From: Desulforamulus hydrothermalis Lam5 = DSM 18033
GTDB lineage: Bacteria > Bacillota > Desulfotomaculia > Desulfotomaculales > Desulfotomaculaceae
DNA length: 64,000 bases
NCBI RefSeq assembly: GCF_000315365.1
Contig: NZ_CAOS01000008.1
Span: forward strand, 1 to 64,000
Direction: 5' to 3'
A program made the position numbers and the translations under genes. The notes below the pieces were generated by a model. That model was given only the letters and a program-made list of their open reading frames with translations. It had not been told where the DNA came from and did not search any database. Positions 19,207 to 29,283 of this stretch are shown piece after piece. How positions within the stretch are numbered: position 1 is the first letter of the stretch; each line of letters starts with the position of its first letter.

Positions 19207-19506
19207 TCATATAAGCCCGCCAAAAACAGTGGCACCTGCTTCAAAACTGATGGTAAAGTTTAGAGTGGTGGACGGGTTAATATAAATAACCAATTCCGCA
19301 GCCGCCGCCAGACGCCTGGTACCCGGTGAAAACTCCAGATCAAAGGGTATGCCAAGTTTAATCAGCAGGGCGATCACGGCGTTTAGCTGGGTAACTTTCA
19401 AGGCATCGCTGCTGAATAGGGCCTTAAAGGTGTCATGAGCCAGCAAAACATTAATTTCCTTAAACCCTTTCGGCATTGTTACCGCTTCCTTTTGATTTTT
19501 GTTCAT
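19207..19506 (-). CDS. Hypothetical protein
   Basis: The 99-residue frame is not recognised. A later ATG gives MPKGFKEINVLLAHDTF and may be the true start (residue 11). The C-terminal half alternates polar and hydrophobic residues (VIYINPSTTLNFTISFEAGATVFGGLI) and looks like beta strands. No signal peptide or clear membrane helix is seen. It sits between comEC and the thiamine-binding gene on the same strand, with small gaps on both sides. Confidence 0.5.
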   Translation of the reverse strand: MNKNQKEAVTMPKGFKEINVLLAHDTFKALFSSDALKVTQLNAVIALLIKLGIPFDLEFSPGTRRLAAAAELVIYINPSTTLNFTISFEAGATVFGGLI

Positions 19507-19564
19507 TTTATGCCCTTTGACCGTAAGGGGTTCAGACTGTTTTGCCTAACCTTTGTCGCAGCTT

Positions 19565-21952
19565 TTATTTGCCTGTTTTTACCGTCCATTTGGTTCCGTC
19601 GGTGTTTAGTATAACTGCTCCCTGCAAGTCTGTCCGGTAAATGTTGCAGTTCAGTTCTCTGAGGTTTTCCAGAGCAGCTTCTGCCGGGTGGCCGAAACGG
19701 TTGTTGGCTCCCACCGAAATAACCGCCGCCGCCGGCTGCAGCAGGTTGAAGAAAGCCGGGTGACCGTAAGCGCTGCCGTGGTGCGGTACTTTTAAAACCT
19801 CTGTCCGGGAAAGACCGCCCCCTTCAATTAAATCCCGCTGGGCCTCAGTTTCTATGTCACCGGTCAACAAGGCTGTCCTGCCGCGATAATTGATTAACAG
19901 CACCAGGCTGTTGTTGTTGGCGTCCGACCTGGTGCCGCTATACAAAGTCTGCGGCCCTAGGAACCGCATGTCCACCGCAGGATCAACCTTTAATTGTTGC
20001 CCGGCGACAGCTGTTTGCAGGGGAATTGCTTGCCGCCTGATTTGTTGCAGCAGTAAATCGTAGCCGTCATCCCCCTTGTGTGCGGCCTCCTGTCCGTAGG
20101 GCGATACCAAGACCAGCTTAACGGGCATGGCCTTGATCACGGCGCCAGCACCGCCGGCATGATCGTTATGGGGATGGGTAATCAGCAGCACATCCAGTTG
20201 ATTGATCCCCAACCTGTGCAAATAGGGTACCACCACCTGATTCCCCGCTCCCTTGCCGCTCACCAATTCTTCCGGCCAGCCGCCGGCATCCACCAGTACG
20301 GTTCTTTTATTGGGCGTAATAATCAGGGTGCTGTCCCCCTGACCCACATCGATAAAATGCAGTGCCAGCCCGTGATTCACCGGCCGCAGCAGGCAGATAC
20401 CGGCCAGCAATAAGCCTAAGGCCAAACAAGCGGCCCACCGCCGGTTGCGGCCCGGAACGGCCAACCGGCTGATCAGTTGTTTAATCGCCGCCTGCCGCTC
20501 CGGCCGCCTCAGTAATTCAAACACTCCCACCAGCATCAGATAGTAGACAGCCACCAGCCACAGCGGCGGCGCCGGAATGTACCAGGCCGCCCCGGGCAGA
20601 GCATGGCAAAATTGCACCAACCAGAGAAACAGCTCGGTCAATAACCCGGTGGCCACATTAATAAATTGGGCCAGCGGCAGCAGGATTACCCCCAGAAGCA
20701 GGGCTGTACCTCCAAACAGCATAATCAGCGCAACCAGGTGGGCTGTCAACACATTAGCCAGCAACGAAACCGGCGATACCAGGTTAAAATACAAGACCAC
20801 CGGCAACCAAGTGGCCAGCTGGGCAGCCAGCGGCACAGTCAGCAGCGAACAAACATAGCCGGGCAGCCGGTGGCAAAAACGGTTCAGTTGCGGCGTTAAA
20901 TACAGTAGCCCCCAGGTGGCAGCAAAAGACAGTTGAAAACCAATATCAAATAAATCAAGGGGGTTAACCAGTAAAATTATCCCGGCGGCGGCAGCCAGAG
21001 AAGTGGGCCAGTCGTTCTGCCGGCCCACCTGGCGTGCCAGCAAAAGCAGCACCGCCATCACGGTGGCGCGGCAAACCGCCGGTTCCAACCCGGTCATTAC
21101 AGCATAAAAAAGCAGCACCGGGATAGCAATAACAGCGGTATAAGAGCCGGGTACCTTCAGCAGCCGCAAGAGAGCCAGCAAAGCAACAGTTACCACGCCC
21201 ACATGATAGCCGGATACGCTGAGGATGTGGACCAGCCCCGTTTGATTAAAAGCCAATTGTACTTCCTGGGGAATTTCGCCCCGGGTGCCGAACAAAAGAC
21301 CTTTAACTACCGCAGCGTTGGTTTTGTTCATGGTTTGATCGATTATCTTTTCCAGGCTGTCCCGTATCCCATAGGCCAGCCGCCACAGCCGGTTGCCCCC
21401 GCTGCCCAGGATCTTGACAGTCTCCCCGTCAGGCACCGTAAGAACAGCCGCCATACCCTGCCTGTTTAACCAGGCCCGGTAGTCAAAAGCGCCGGGGTTG
21501 CCGGGCGGCGGCGGCCGGTTGATAAACCCTGTCAAGGCCAAGCGGTCGCCGTAGCGAATATCCTTAACCGTACCTTTTATTTTAACTCGCAGCACTGCTT
21601 TAACAGGACTTCCGGGAGTATCGCCAACGGCAAATTTAAAAAAAACCGCCTCCGCTCTTACGTCCGGCCGGTCTATCACCGTTCCTGCCAGCTGCACCTG
21701 CCGGCCCTGCCGGTCGGCCGGCAGGTCTGACACCGCAGCCCTTTGATTGGCTGTTACCAGCAGGCCCAGGGTAAAAAAAAGACAAAAAAGAACCCAGCCA
21801 TTGATGCGCCAGGCCCTGATGAAACCTATTACTGCTGTGCAAAAGGCAATAACCGCTGCTGTCATGGCGGCGGCAGTACTTATTTCACTGTAGGTGGCCC
21901 CAAGAATCCCCAAAGCCAGGGCCAATACCAGCAAAACCAGTGGGCGTTGCAT
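19565..21952 (-). CDS. comEC: DNA uptake channel protein ComEC/Rec2
   Basis: The 795-residue protein has an N-terminal membrane and OB-like DUF4131 region (1-190), then the Competence domain with many membrane helices and LVHILSVSGYHVGV (~residue 245). The C-terminal metallo-beta-lactamase domain carries IDVGQGDSTLII, THPHNDHAGG and VPHHGS. It forms the inner-membrane channel for transforming DNA. Together with ComEA two genes upstream it suggests DNA-uptake capacity. Confidence 0.95.
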   Translation of the reverse strand: MQRPLVLLVLALALGILGATYSEISTAAAMTAAVIAFCTAVIGFIRAWRINGWVLFCLFFTLGLLVTANQRAAVSDLPADRQGRQVQLAGTVIDRPDVRAEAVFFKFAVGDTPGSPVKAVLRVKIKGTVKDIRYGDRLALTGFINRPPPPGNPGAFDYRAWLNRQGMAAVLTVPDGETVKILGSGGNRLWRLAYGIRDSLEKIIDQTMNKTNAAVVKGLLFGTRGEIPQEVQLAFNQTGLVHILSVSGYHVGVVTVALLALLRLLKVPGSYTAVIAIPVLLFYAVMTGLEPAVCRATVMAVLLLLARQVGRQNDWPTSLAAAAGIILLVNPLDLFDIGFQLSFAATWGLLYLTPQLNRFCHRLPGYVCSLLTVPLAAQLATWLPVVLYFNLVSPVSLLANVLTAHLVALIMLFGGTALLLGVILLPLAQFINVATGLLTELFLWLVQFCHALPGAAWYIPAPPLWLVAVYYLMLVGVFELLRRPERQAAIKQLISRLAVPGRNRRWAACLALGLLLAGICLLRPVNHGLALHFIDVGQGDSTLIITPNKRTVLVDAGGWPEELVSGKGAGNQVVVPYLHRLGINQLDVLLITHPHNDHAGGAGAVIKAMPVKLVLVSPYGQEAAHKGDDGYDLLLQQIRRQAIPLQTAVAGQQLKVDPAVDMRFLGPQTLYSGTRSDANNNSLVLLINYRGRTALLTGDIETEAQRDLIEGGGLSRTEVLKVPHHGSAYGHPAFFNLLQPAAAVISVGANNRFGHPAEAALENLRELNCNIYRTDLQGAVILNTDGTKWTVKTGK

Positions 21953-21953
21953 C

Positions 21954-22604
21954 TTATCCCCCTGCGTAAAGGCGCCAAAAACCGGTTACCTTATCAATGT
22001 ACTGCAGGGTTTCTCCGTAGGGAGGCACGCCCCGGTGGCGGTCCACCGCAGCCGGCCCTGCATTATAGGCTGCCAGTGCCAGTTTTACGTCACCTTTATA
22101 CTTGTCCAGCATGGACTTCAAATAGCGAACTCCCGCATCTGCATTTTGTGCCGGATCATAAGGATTGGTTACCCCCAGACTCCGGGCGGTGCCGGGCATT
22201 AGCTGCATCAGGCCCATGGCACCCGCCTCGGATGTGGCACCTGGATTAAACCCCGACTCCACACGGGCCACCGCCTTGCACAGGGCAGGATCCACCCCAT
22301 GGCGCAGGGCTGCCTTTTCAACCACAGCCTCATAGGGTTTGCTGCCCCGGGCCGCCTTAAAAGCCTCGGCCGCCGCCTGAGCGGCAGCCATGGCCGGTTT
22401 TTGATATTGCGGCAGCCAGGGTACCGCTGCCACCGGCGGGGCAGCCTGCGCCATACCGGCCGGCCCGGAACCTGCTTGCGCCGCCAGCAACCGGGCCAGC
22501 AGCAAAGAAAACTGTGAATCATGCTTTTCAGTTAACGAAACACTGTTGCGGCCGGCCGCCATTGCTTGCAAAAGGATCAGCCTGCACAACATAGATGTTT
22601 CCAT
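21954..22604 (-). CDS. Lytic transglycosylase (SLT domain)
   Basis: The 216-residue protein has a helical N-terminal region and a C-terminal goose-lysozyme-like SLT domain with the catalytic glutamate in VARVESGFNPGATS, followed by GAMGLMQLMPGTA and LALAAYNAGPAAV. ATG 22604 follows AAGGAG at seven bases and is preferred to 22628. It abuts comEC. A cell-wall cutting enzyme between comEA and comEC could help DNA uptake or be a sporulation/housekeeping enzyme. Confidence 0.88.
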   Translation of the reverse strand: METSMLCRLILLQAMAAGRNSVSLTEKHDSQFSLLLARLLAAQAGSGPAGMAQAAPPVAAVPWLPQYQKPAMAAAQAAAEAFKAARGSKPYEAVVEKAALRHGVDPALCKAVARVESGFNPGATSEAGAMGLMQLMPGTARSLGVTNPYDPAQNADAGVRYLKSMLDKYKGDVKLALAAYNAGPAAVDRHRGVPPYGETLQYIDKVTGFWRLYAGG

Positions 22605-22631
22605 GTGCTCACTCCTTAAACCGCCCAATAG

Positions 22632-23258
22632 CTACCGGACGGTGATTTTATGCTGCAGCTGAGCATATTTTTTCTCACCGATGCCGGAAACATTTTGCAA
22701 ATCCTCGATGGTCTGAAAAGGGCCGTTAGCCTGCCGGTATTGAATAATTCTTTCCGCCAGAGCCGGACCAATCCCAGGCAGGGTATCCAACTCCGCCACA
22801 CCGGCGGTGTTAATATTTACCAAGCCGCCGGAAGAACTAACCGGTGCCCCGGACGGCTGCGACAAGCCGGCGGCAACCGCAGTTTGGTGGCTCGACGGTG
22901 CTGTTTGGAGAGCCGCCTGTTGCTGTTCCTGCCGGAGCGGAACTACCAGCTTGCGTCCGTCCTTTAACGGTTCCGCCAGGTTTAAGGCACCCACATCAGC
23001 CTCCGGCAGGGGCACCGCCCGGACCAGGGCATCATTTACCCTGCTGCCTGGCGGCAGTTTATACAGACCCGGCTTTTCCACCGCTCCCACCACATGCACC
23101 ACCGGACCGTTGTCACCGGCTTGCTCAGGCTGGCCGCCGGCGTTGGTCAATTCCACCGCCGGTTGCGACCGCTGGGCATACTGATAGCCGGCCACAAAAA
23201 GGACAATAGCTGCCACTATGATGATGAGGCCTTGTTCTTTACGACCCAGGTTCAACAT
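22632..23258 (-). CDS. comEA: Competence protein ComEA
   Basis: The 208-residue protein has an N-terminal membrane anchor (LIIIVAAIVLFVAGY), a SLBB domain (VHVVGAVEKPGLYKLPPGSRV, ~55-100), a Gln/Ser-rich linker and the C-terminal helix-hairpin-helix DNA-binding unit (NINTAGVAELDTLPGIGPALA, ~150-208). It is the surface dsDNA receptor for transformation. ATG 23258 is spaced better from GGGAGG than GTG 23264. Confidence 0.93.
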   Translation of the reverse strand: MLNLGRKEQGLIIIVAAIVLFVAGYQYAQRSQPAVELTNAGGQPEQAGDNGPVVHVVGAVEKPGLYKLPPGSRVNDALVRAVPLPEADVGALNLAEPLKDGRKLVVPLRQEQQQAALQTAPSSHQTAVAAGLSQPSGAPVSSSGGLVNINTAGVAELDTLPGIGPALAERIIQYRQANGPFQTIEDLQNVSGIGEKKYAQLQHKITVR

Positions 23259-23371
23259 AGGCACGCCCTCCCCAAAACCCGGCAGTTTAGCGGAGAAAAT
23301 GTCCTGTCAGGTTTGCCTGCGCCAAGTTTTTTAATACTTCTATCTGATCTTACATTTTCCTGCAAAGCTCT

Positions 23372-23404
23372 CAAAAACAAAGCACCAGGTACCGGCAAGG
23401 TGCT
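23372..23404 (-). terminator. Intrinsic terminator of the DUF421 gene
   Basis: AGCACC...GGTGCT stem followed on the minus strand by TTGTTTTT, 13 bases past the stop codon. Confidence 0.65.
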
Positions 23405-23416
23405 GCCGGCCGGATT

Positions 23417-24109
23417 TTACTTGGTTGCAGCATCATGCTGGCAATCCACAATCAACTGCCCTTTGGTATTCAAAGTGGCCAGTAAAACTTTTTTGGGGTG
23501 CAAACCCTTTTCAGCAAGCCGTTCCTTTAACCATGCCTCACTAAGGTTTATTTTGCTGAGATTTTCCTTTAACACATCACCGTCCATTACCAATACGGTG
23601 GGCAAACCTTCATATTCGGTAGATATACCTAAATCTTCCGGGGTTACCGGCCGTTTCTGGGAGCGGGGAATAACGCTTAAGCGGCCGGAGGTTTCTAAAA
23701 TGGCATATTCCACATCCTCAATATTATGGTAACCTTTTTCCCGCAGCTGGCTTAACAAGTCATCCAGGTTATAGCGGGAAGAACGCATCTCATGTTTTAA
23801 CAACTTGCCGTTTTCTATAATGATTTGGGGCGTGCCGTATAATAATTTGCGCAGCGGACGATTAATTAGCGTCAGATAAGAAAAGCCCACCTCTAACAGC
23901 CCCAGGGTGGCAATGGGAATTATGCCGTGCCAGATGGGAATATCCAAAGACTCCATGGGAATGGCCGCCAGCTCTGCCAGGATGATGGCCACCACAAAGT
24001 CAAAGGAAGAAAGCTGACCGATCTCCCGCTTGCCCGTCAGCCGGACAATCACCAGTACCGCCAGGTAGATGACAACGGTTCGCCAAACATGCGCCAACAG
24101 TTCTTCCAT
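23417..24109 (-). CDS. DUF421 (YetF-like) membrane protein
   Basis: The 230-residue protein has three N-terminal membrane helices (1-85) with the conserved RLTGKREIGQLSSFDFVVAI motif. The cytoplasmic DUF421 domain contains GTPQIIIENGKLL and a YAILE-type segment. Bacillus relatives YetF/YrbG affect spore germination and membrane-linked processes, but the biochemical role is unknown. It is a single gene between comEA and leuS, with its own terminator. Confidence 0.88.
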   Translation of the reverse strand: MEELLAHVWRTVVIYLAVLVIVRLTGKREIGQLSSFDFVVAIILAELAAIPMESLDIPIWHGIIPIATLGLLEVGFSYLTLINRPLRKLLYGTPQIIIENGKLLKHEMRSSRYNLDDLLSQLREKGYHNIEDVEYAILETSGRLSVIPRSQKRPVTPEDLGISTEYEGLPTVLVMDGDVLKENLSKINLSEAWLKERLAEKGLHPKKVLLATLNTKGQLIVDCQHDAATK

Positions 24110-24175
24110 ACCTCCACCTCCGTAGGCATCTACATCTTAGTATAGGATGGCTGACGGCGGTACATACATGAATAA

Positions 24176-24203
24176 TAATAAGGCACCCGCCAGGGGTGCC
24201 TTA
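24176..24203 (-). terminator. Intrinsic terminator of leuS
   Basis: AAGGCACCC-CTGGC-GGGTGCCTT overlaps the leuS stop codon and is followed by an AT-rich run on the minus strand. Confidence 0.65.
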
Positions 24204-26684
24204 TTTTACGACTATATTAATCAGCTTGCCGGGCACGGGAATAACCTTAATTACCTGTTTGCCGGCAATTAACGCTTGTACCGATGCTTGATCCATCACG
24301 TATTGCTGCATTTCGGCAGGACTCATGTTGGCCGGTATATGCAAGCGTTCCCGAACTTTGCCGTTTATTTGAACAACAATTTCCACTTCATCTTCCACCA
24401 GGGCAGCCGGGTCGTAGGCGGGCCAAGGCTGGCGGTGCACGCTGTCTCGGTGTCCGGTGGCCTGCCATAATTCCTCCGCAATATGCGGGGCAAAGGGAGC
24501 CAGCAGGATAATCGCGGTGTTTACCGCTTCCGCCAAGACAGCCGCATCCCGCTCCACTTCCGCCACTTTATCGCGGTAGGTGTAAAGACCGTTAACCAGC
24601 TCCATAATGGCACTGATGGCGGTATTAAAGTTAAAGCGGCCGCTGATATCCTCGGTAACTTTTTTGATGGCATAATGGGTTAACCGGCGCATTTCTTTGT
24701 GTACGCCTACCAACGAAGTTCCCGGTTGGATAGCCGGGGCGGCAGCTACCTGGTCTTGCACAGAATAAACCAGACGCCATACCCGGTTAAGGAAGCGGTG
24801 GCAGCCTTCAACCCCCCGGTCGCTCCATTCCAAATCCCGCTCGGGCGGCGCCGCAAACAGGATAAATAACCGTGCTGTATCTGCCCCGTAGCGTTCAATA
24901 ATTTCTTCCGGACTGACCACATTGCCCTTGGATTTAGACATCTTGGCCCCGTCTTTTAATACCATGCCCTGGGTCAGCAAATTGGCGAAAGGCTCCTCCG
25001 CATTAACCAGGCCCAAGTCATAAAACACCTTGGTAAAGAACCGGGAATACAGCAGGTGCAAAATGGCGTGCTCAACGCCGCCGATATACTGATCTACCGG
25101 CATCCAGCGGTCGGCTTTGGCTTTGTCCCAGGCCTGCCCGGTATCCCGGGGGCTGGTATAACGCAGGAAATACCAGGAGGAATCCACAAAGGTATCCATG
25201 GTATCGGTTTCCCGCTGGGCAGGACCGCCGCACTGCGGGCAGACGGTATTAACAAAGTCCGGCCGGCTTTTTAAAGGTGATTCCCCGGTGGGCTTAAAGG
25301 CTACATCGGTAGGCAGCAGCACCGGCAACCGGTCTTCCGGTACAGGCACAGCGCCGCATGTTTTGCAATAAATTATGGGAATCGGTGTACCCCAGTAGCG
25401 CTGGCGGGAAATTAACCAATCCCGCAGCCGGTAATTAACTACCCCTTTGCCAATGCCCTTGGCTTCGGCAAATTGAATTACCTTACGAATCCCCTGCCGG
25501 TTGGGGGTTCCGTCAAAGGGACCGGAATTTACCATAATGCCGTCGCCGGTGTAGGCATCGGTCATCTCAACCTCATTTAAAGGCTGTGCCGGCGAAGGAT
25601 GAATAACAACTTTAATGGGCAGGTTATATTTTTTGGCAAACTCAAAGTCCCTCTCGTCGTGAGCGGGCACGCCCATTACAGCACCGGTACCGTAATGATA
25701 AAGCACATAATTGGCGGTTAAAATGGGAACCTGCTCGCCGTTAAAGGGGTTGATACAATAGGCTCCGATAAACACCCCTTCTTTTTCTGAGCTGGTGCGG
25801 GCCAATTCAGTTTGATTGCTCACCCGGTTAACAAATTCGGCCACTGCAGTTTCCTGGGGTGTACCGGCAGACAGCTTGGCCACCAGGGGGTGTTCCGGCG
25901 CCAGCACCATGTAAGTAACGCCGTAAACAGTATCCGGCCGGGTGGTGAAAACTGTAATTTCATCCCCGGTAGCAGCTGCTTTAAAGGTCAGCTCAGCTCC
26001 TTCGCTGCGGCCGATCCAGTTTTCCTGCATGATTTTAACCTTATCGGGCCAGCCCGGCAATTTTTTCAGATCATCCAGCAACCGCTGGGAGTAATCGGTG
26101 ATACGGAAAAACCACTGGTCCAGTTCTTTTTGTTCCACCGGGGCACTGCAGCGTTCACAGGCACCCTCAACAACCTGCTCGTTGGCCAATACCGTGGCGC
26201 AATCAGGGCACCAGTTGACCCGGGCATGTTTTTTGTAGCACAAGCCTTTTTTGTATAGCTGGAGAAACAGCCACTGGCCCCAGCGGTAGTATTCGGGGTG
26301 GCAGGTGGCCACTTCCCGCCGCCAGTCATAACTTAAACCCAGTTGTTTGAGCTGCCCCTTCATGTGTGCAATATTATCCCAGGTCCAGGTGGCCGGCGGA
26401 ATGCCGTGCTTGATGGCGGCGTTTTCAGCAGGCAGGCCGAAAGCGTCCCACCCCATGGGGTGCAAAACATCGTAGCCCTGCATGGTTTTAAAGCGGGCAA
26501 TAACATCTCCGATGGAATAGTTGCGCACATGGCCCATGTGTAATTTGCCGGACGGGTAAGGGAACATTTCCAGGCAATAGTATTTAGGCCGTTGGGAGTC
26601 ATCCGGTACCCGGTAAATATCCTGTTCTTCCCAATACTGCTGCCATTTGCTTTCTATTTGTTTAAAGTTATATTGTTCCTGCAA
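24201..26684 (-). CDS. leuS: Leucyl-tRNA synthetase
   Basis: The 827-residue class I synthetase has the HIGH-type motif [15 protein letters not shown] (~residues 42-56), the CP1 editing domain with [20 protein letters not shown] (~250), the KMSKSKGN motif (~580) and the anticodon-binding C-terminus. It charges tRNA-Leu. No T-box lies directly upstream. The 92-base gap to the acyl-CoA ligase gene suggests transcription from the leucine-type T-box leader at 28525-28758, through the ligase gene. Confidence 0.98.
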   Translation of the reverse strand: MQEQYNFKQIESKWQQYWEEQDIYRVPDDSQRPKYYCLEMFPYPSGKLHMGHVRNYSIGDVIARFKTMQGYDVLHPMGWDAFGLPAENAAIKHGIPPATWTWDNIAHMKGQLKQLGLSYDWRREVATCHPEYYRWGQWLFLQLYKKGLCYKKHARVNWCPDCATVLANEQVVEGACERCSAPVEQKELDQWFFRITDYSQRLLDDLKKLPGWPDKVKIMQENWIGRSEGAELTFKAAATGDEITVFTTRPDTVYGVTYMVLAPEHPLVAKLSAGTPQETAVAEFVNRVSNQTELARTSSEKEGVFIGAYCINPFNGEQVPILTANYVLYHYGTGAVMGVPAHDERDFEFAKKYNLPIKVVIHPSPAQPLNEVEMTDAYTGDGIMVNSGPFDGTPNRQGIRKVIQFAEAKGIGKGVVNYRLRDWLISRQRYWGTPIPIIYCKTCGAVPVPEDRLPVLLPTDVAFKPTGESPLKSRPDFVNTVCPQCGGPAQRETDTMDTFVDSSWYFLRYTSPRDTGQAWDKAKADRWMPVDQYIGGVEHAILHLLYSRFFTKVFYDLGLVNAEEPFANLLTQGMVLKDGAKMSKSKGNVVSPEEIIERYGADTARLFILFAAPPERDLEWSDRGVEGCHRFLNRVWRLVYSVQDQVAAAPAIQPGTSLVGVHKEMRRLTHYAIKKVTEDISGRFNFNTAISAIMELVNGLYTYRDKVAEVERDAAVLAEAVNTAIILLAPFAPHIAEELWQATGHRDSVHRQPWPAYDPAALVEDEVEIVVQINGKVRERLHIPANMSPAEMQQYVMDQASVQALIAGKQVIKVIPVPGKLINIVVK

Positions 26685-26776
26685 AACACTTGCCCCCTAG
26701 TCGTACTGTAATAGCGGAAAGCCAAACTCGTATTCCTCGCAAATTTTACCACGAACGGTGCGGTTTTTCAACAATC

Positions 26777-28441
26777 CTAAGCTGTTTCAATTTTGGTCAG
26801 GCTCTCCAGACCCAGGGTGCTAATGGCCTGTTCGCGCAATTTAAATTTTTGAATTTTACCGCTGGCAGTGGTGGGGTAGCTGTCGGTGAATAAGACATAA
26901 GAAGGTATTTTATATTTGGCAATTTTATCTTTACAGTAAGCCTGAACCTCTTCTTTGGTTAAACTGTATCCTTCCCTTAATTGAATGTAGGCCAGCACTT
27001 CCTCGCCGTACTTTAAGCTGGGCACCCCGATAACTTGCACATCTTTTATGGCGGGGTGGGTATAAAGAAATTCTTCAATCTCCCGTGGGTAAATATTTTC
27101 CCCGCCGCGAATAATCATATCCTTCAAACGGCCGGTAATTTTAAAGTAACCTTTTTCATCCATAATTCCCAGGTCACCGGTATGCAGCCAGCCCTCCCGG
27201 TCGATGGCCTGGGCGGTAGCTTCCGGCATTTTATAATAACCTTTCATTACATTATACCCTCTGGCGACAATTTCACCCTGAACACCCGGCGGGCAATCTT
27301 CCCCGGTTTCCGGATCTACGATTTTGGCTTCCACATTGGGAATCACCCGTCCCACCGTGGTTACCCGCAATTCAATGGGATCTTCAATCCGGGTCATGGT
27401 AATGGCCGGCGAGGCTTCGGTTTGGCCGTAGGTGATGGTAATTTCGCGAGCACCCATCCGGTTTACCACCGCTTTCATTACTTCAATGGGGCAGGGCGAT
27501 CCGGCCATAATGCCGGTACGCAGGCTGCCGGTATCATAATTTCTCTTATTCATTTCCTCCAGTTCCATAATGAACATGGTAGGCACCCCGTGCACCGCCG
27601 TGCATTTTTCCCTCTCAATGGTTTCCAGCACTTTCACCGGGTGGAAAACTTCCAGCGGCACCATGGTAGCACCGGATACCACACAGGTCATAGTACCCAG
27701 CACACAGCCAAAGCAATGGAAAAAGGGCACCGGAATGCAAAGGCGGTCCCGGGGGCCAAAGGCCATGCAGTTAGCAATGCTGTGAGCATTGTTTACGATG
27801 TTAAAATGGGTCAACATAACACCCTTAGGAAAGCCGGTGGTGCCGGAAGTATATTGCATATTAATTACATCGTCAGGATCCAGGCTGGCCTGGCGGGCAT
27901 CCAGTTCTTCGTCAGTTACCTGATCAGCCAGCGTCAGCAGATCTTGCCAGTTTAGCATACCCGGCGGAGTTTTATCTCCGATAAAAATAATATTTTTTAA
28001 CAGGGGCAGCCGGGCCGACTGCAGCTGACCGGGCGGGCAATCGGCTAACTCCGGGCATAACTCATTAACCATTTTTATATAATCTGATGTTTTGGTGCCG
28101 CTGATCATCACCAGGGTTGTGCTGTCAGACTGCTTCAGCAAATACTCCAGCTCAAAGGTTTTGTAATTGGTATTGACAGTTACCAGGACAGCCCCCATTT
28201 TACCGGTGGCAAATTGCAAAGTTACCCATTCCGGCACGTTGGTAGCCCAGACGGCAATATGTTCGCCCTTTTGAATCCCCAGGGCCATCAGCCCTTTGGC
28301 CACCTTACGGCAAAGCTCGTTAAATTGCCGGTAACTGTAACGAAGATTGCGTTCGCTGTAAACCAGTGCCTCATGGTCAGGTTGTGCCGCCGCCACGCGG
28401 TCTAATAACGCTCCTATTGTAATTCTGTCCAATTCCTGCAT
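26777..28441 (-). CDS. Acyl-CoA synthetase (AMP-forming), FadD-like
   Basis: The 554-residue ANL-superfamily enzyme has the P-loop MQYTSGTTGFPKGVML (~190-205), TYGQTEASPAITM (~335), the hinge GWLHTGDLGIMDEKGYFKITGRLKDMIIRGGENIYPREIE-type region and the C-terminal TASGKIQKFKLRE with the catalytic lysine. It activates medium or long acyl chains to acyl-CoA. It begins 55 bases after a T-box terminator, so its expression probably responds to uncharged tRNA-Leu. That is odd for a fatty-acid enzyme and suggests insertion between leuS and its leader, or a leucine-derived (branched-chain) acid substrate. Confidence 0.9.
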   Translation of the reverse strand: MQELDRITIGALLDRVAAAQPDHEALVYSERNLRYSYRQFNELCRKVAKGLMALGIQKGEHIAVWATNVPEWVTLQFATGKMGAVLVTVNTNYKTFELEYLLKQSDSTTLVMISGTKTSDYIKMVNELCPELADCPPGQLQSARLPLLKNIIFIGDKTPPGMLNWQDLLTLADQVTDEELDARQASLDPDDVINMQYTSGTTGFPKGVMLTHFNIVNNAHSIANCMAFGPRDRLCIPVPFFHCFGCVLGTMTCVVSGATMVPLEVFHPVKVLETIEREKCTAVHGVPTMFIMELEEMNKRNYDTGSLRTGIMAGSPCPIEVMKAVVNRMGAREITITYGQTEASPAITMTRIEDPIELRVTTVGRVIPNVEAKIVDPETGEDCPPGVQGEIVARGYNVMKGYYKMPEATAQAIDREGWLHTGDLGIMDEKGYFKITGRLKDMIIRGGENIYPREIEEFLYTHPAIKDVQVIGVPSLKYGEEVLAYIQLREGYSLTKEEVQAYCKDKIAKYKIPSYVLFTDSYPTTASGKIQKFKLREQAISTLGLESLTKIETA

Positions 28442-28524
28442 AATATCCCTCCTGATTATTTTCCGGAAAATTCTGTTTTATGGGGCGTCAGATTTTTAGG
28501 CCCTGTCAAAAGCAAACAGGCTTT

Positions 28525-28758
28525 AAAAATATAAAAACCTCTCATCCCATAGGGACGAGAGGTTACTCCCGCGGTACCACCCCGGTTGATAAGCAAATGA
28601 CTTATCCCCTTAAAAGCTGTAACGGGCATACCCGGTTTAAGGTAATATATTTCCCCCAAACAACTCCGGGGCGAGATTCAGCAATTTGGCCCACCGCCTT
28701 GCACCAACCGGCGGCTCTCTGCCGGGTTACACCGCTTACTGCTCCCCATCACCGTCAA
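28525..28758 (-). promoter_or_regulatory. T-box leader, leucine-type specifier (CUC)
   Basis: Read on the minus strand, stem I contains GATGGGGAGCAGTA (AGTA loop-E element) and AGAGAGC, then GCTGAATCTCGCCCCGG. The triplet CTC after GAAT (28673-28675) is the likely specifier for leucine. The T-box core GGGGTGGTACCGCGGGA (28567-28583) is complete. It is followed by a terminator hairpin (CCTCTCGTCCC/GGGATGAGAGG) with a T-rich tract ending near 28525. The next genes are the acyl-CoA synthetase and leuS. Confidence 0.93.
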
Positions 28759-28837
28759 TAATGTATTTGCTTTTGTTTTTATATAGTGGTTATTATAACC
28801 AGACAATTCACTTATGTCAACGAATGTTTTGTTAATT

Positions 28838-29194
28838 TTACTTGTTGGCGGGTATTTCAACCAACCGGGCATCGCCCCAAAGACGCTCCAGGTTGTAAAA
28901 GCCGCGTTCCATCTCCTGGAATACATGAATTACCACATCGCCGTAATCCAGCAAAATCCAGCTGCCCTCCCGGAACCCTTCAATGCGCAGCGGGCGTACG
29001 CCCGCTTCCTCCAGGGTTTCTTCTATGTGCTCGGCCACCGCCTGCACCTGGGTGCTGGAACGACCGGTACAGATAAGGAAGTAATCACAGATAATAGAAA
29101 TATGGCTGATATCCAAAACGGTAATATCGGTTGCTTTTTTATCATCAGCCGCTTTGTGTGCAATATTAACAATTTCTTTGGCGCTCAGCGTCAA
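28838..29194 (-). CDS. rsfS: Ribosomal silencing factor RsfS
   Basis: The 118-residue protein has the Iojap/RsfS signatures CDYFLICTGRSSTQVQAVAEHIEE, EGFREGSWILLDYGDVVIHVF and FYNLERLWGDA. It binds ribosomal protein L14 and blocks subunit joining when nutrients are limiting. The order nadD-yqeK-rsfS is standard in Firmicutes. Here yqeK lies 89 bases upstream. Confidence 0.96.
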   Translation of the reverse strand: MTLSAKEIVNIAHKAADDKKATDITVLDISHISIICDYFLICTGRSSTQVQAVAEHIEETLEEAGVRPLRIEGFREGSWILLDYGDVVIHVFQEMERGFYNLERLWGDARLVEIPANK

Positions 29195-29283
29195 TGAAAA
29201 CCCTCCCCGGTACTCTGCTTTTGTTTTGGCTTATGATATCTTATTACGTTATTTTCCCTTATGTTAGCAATTATTTATTCCTG

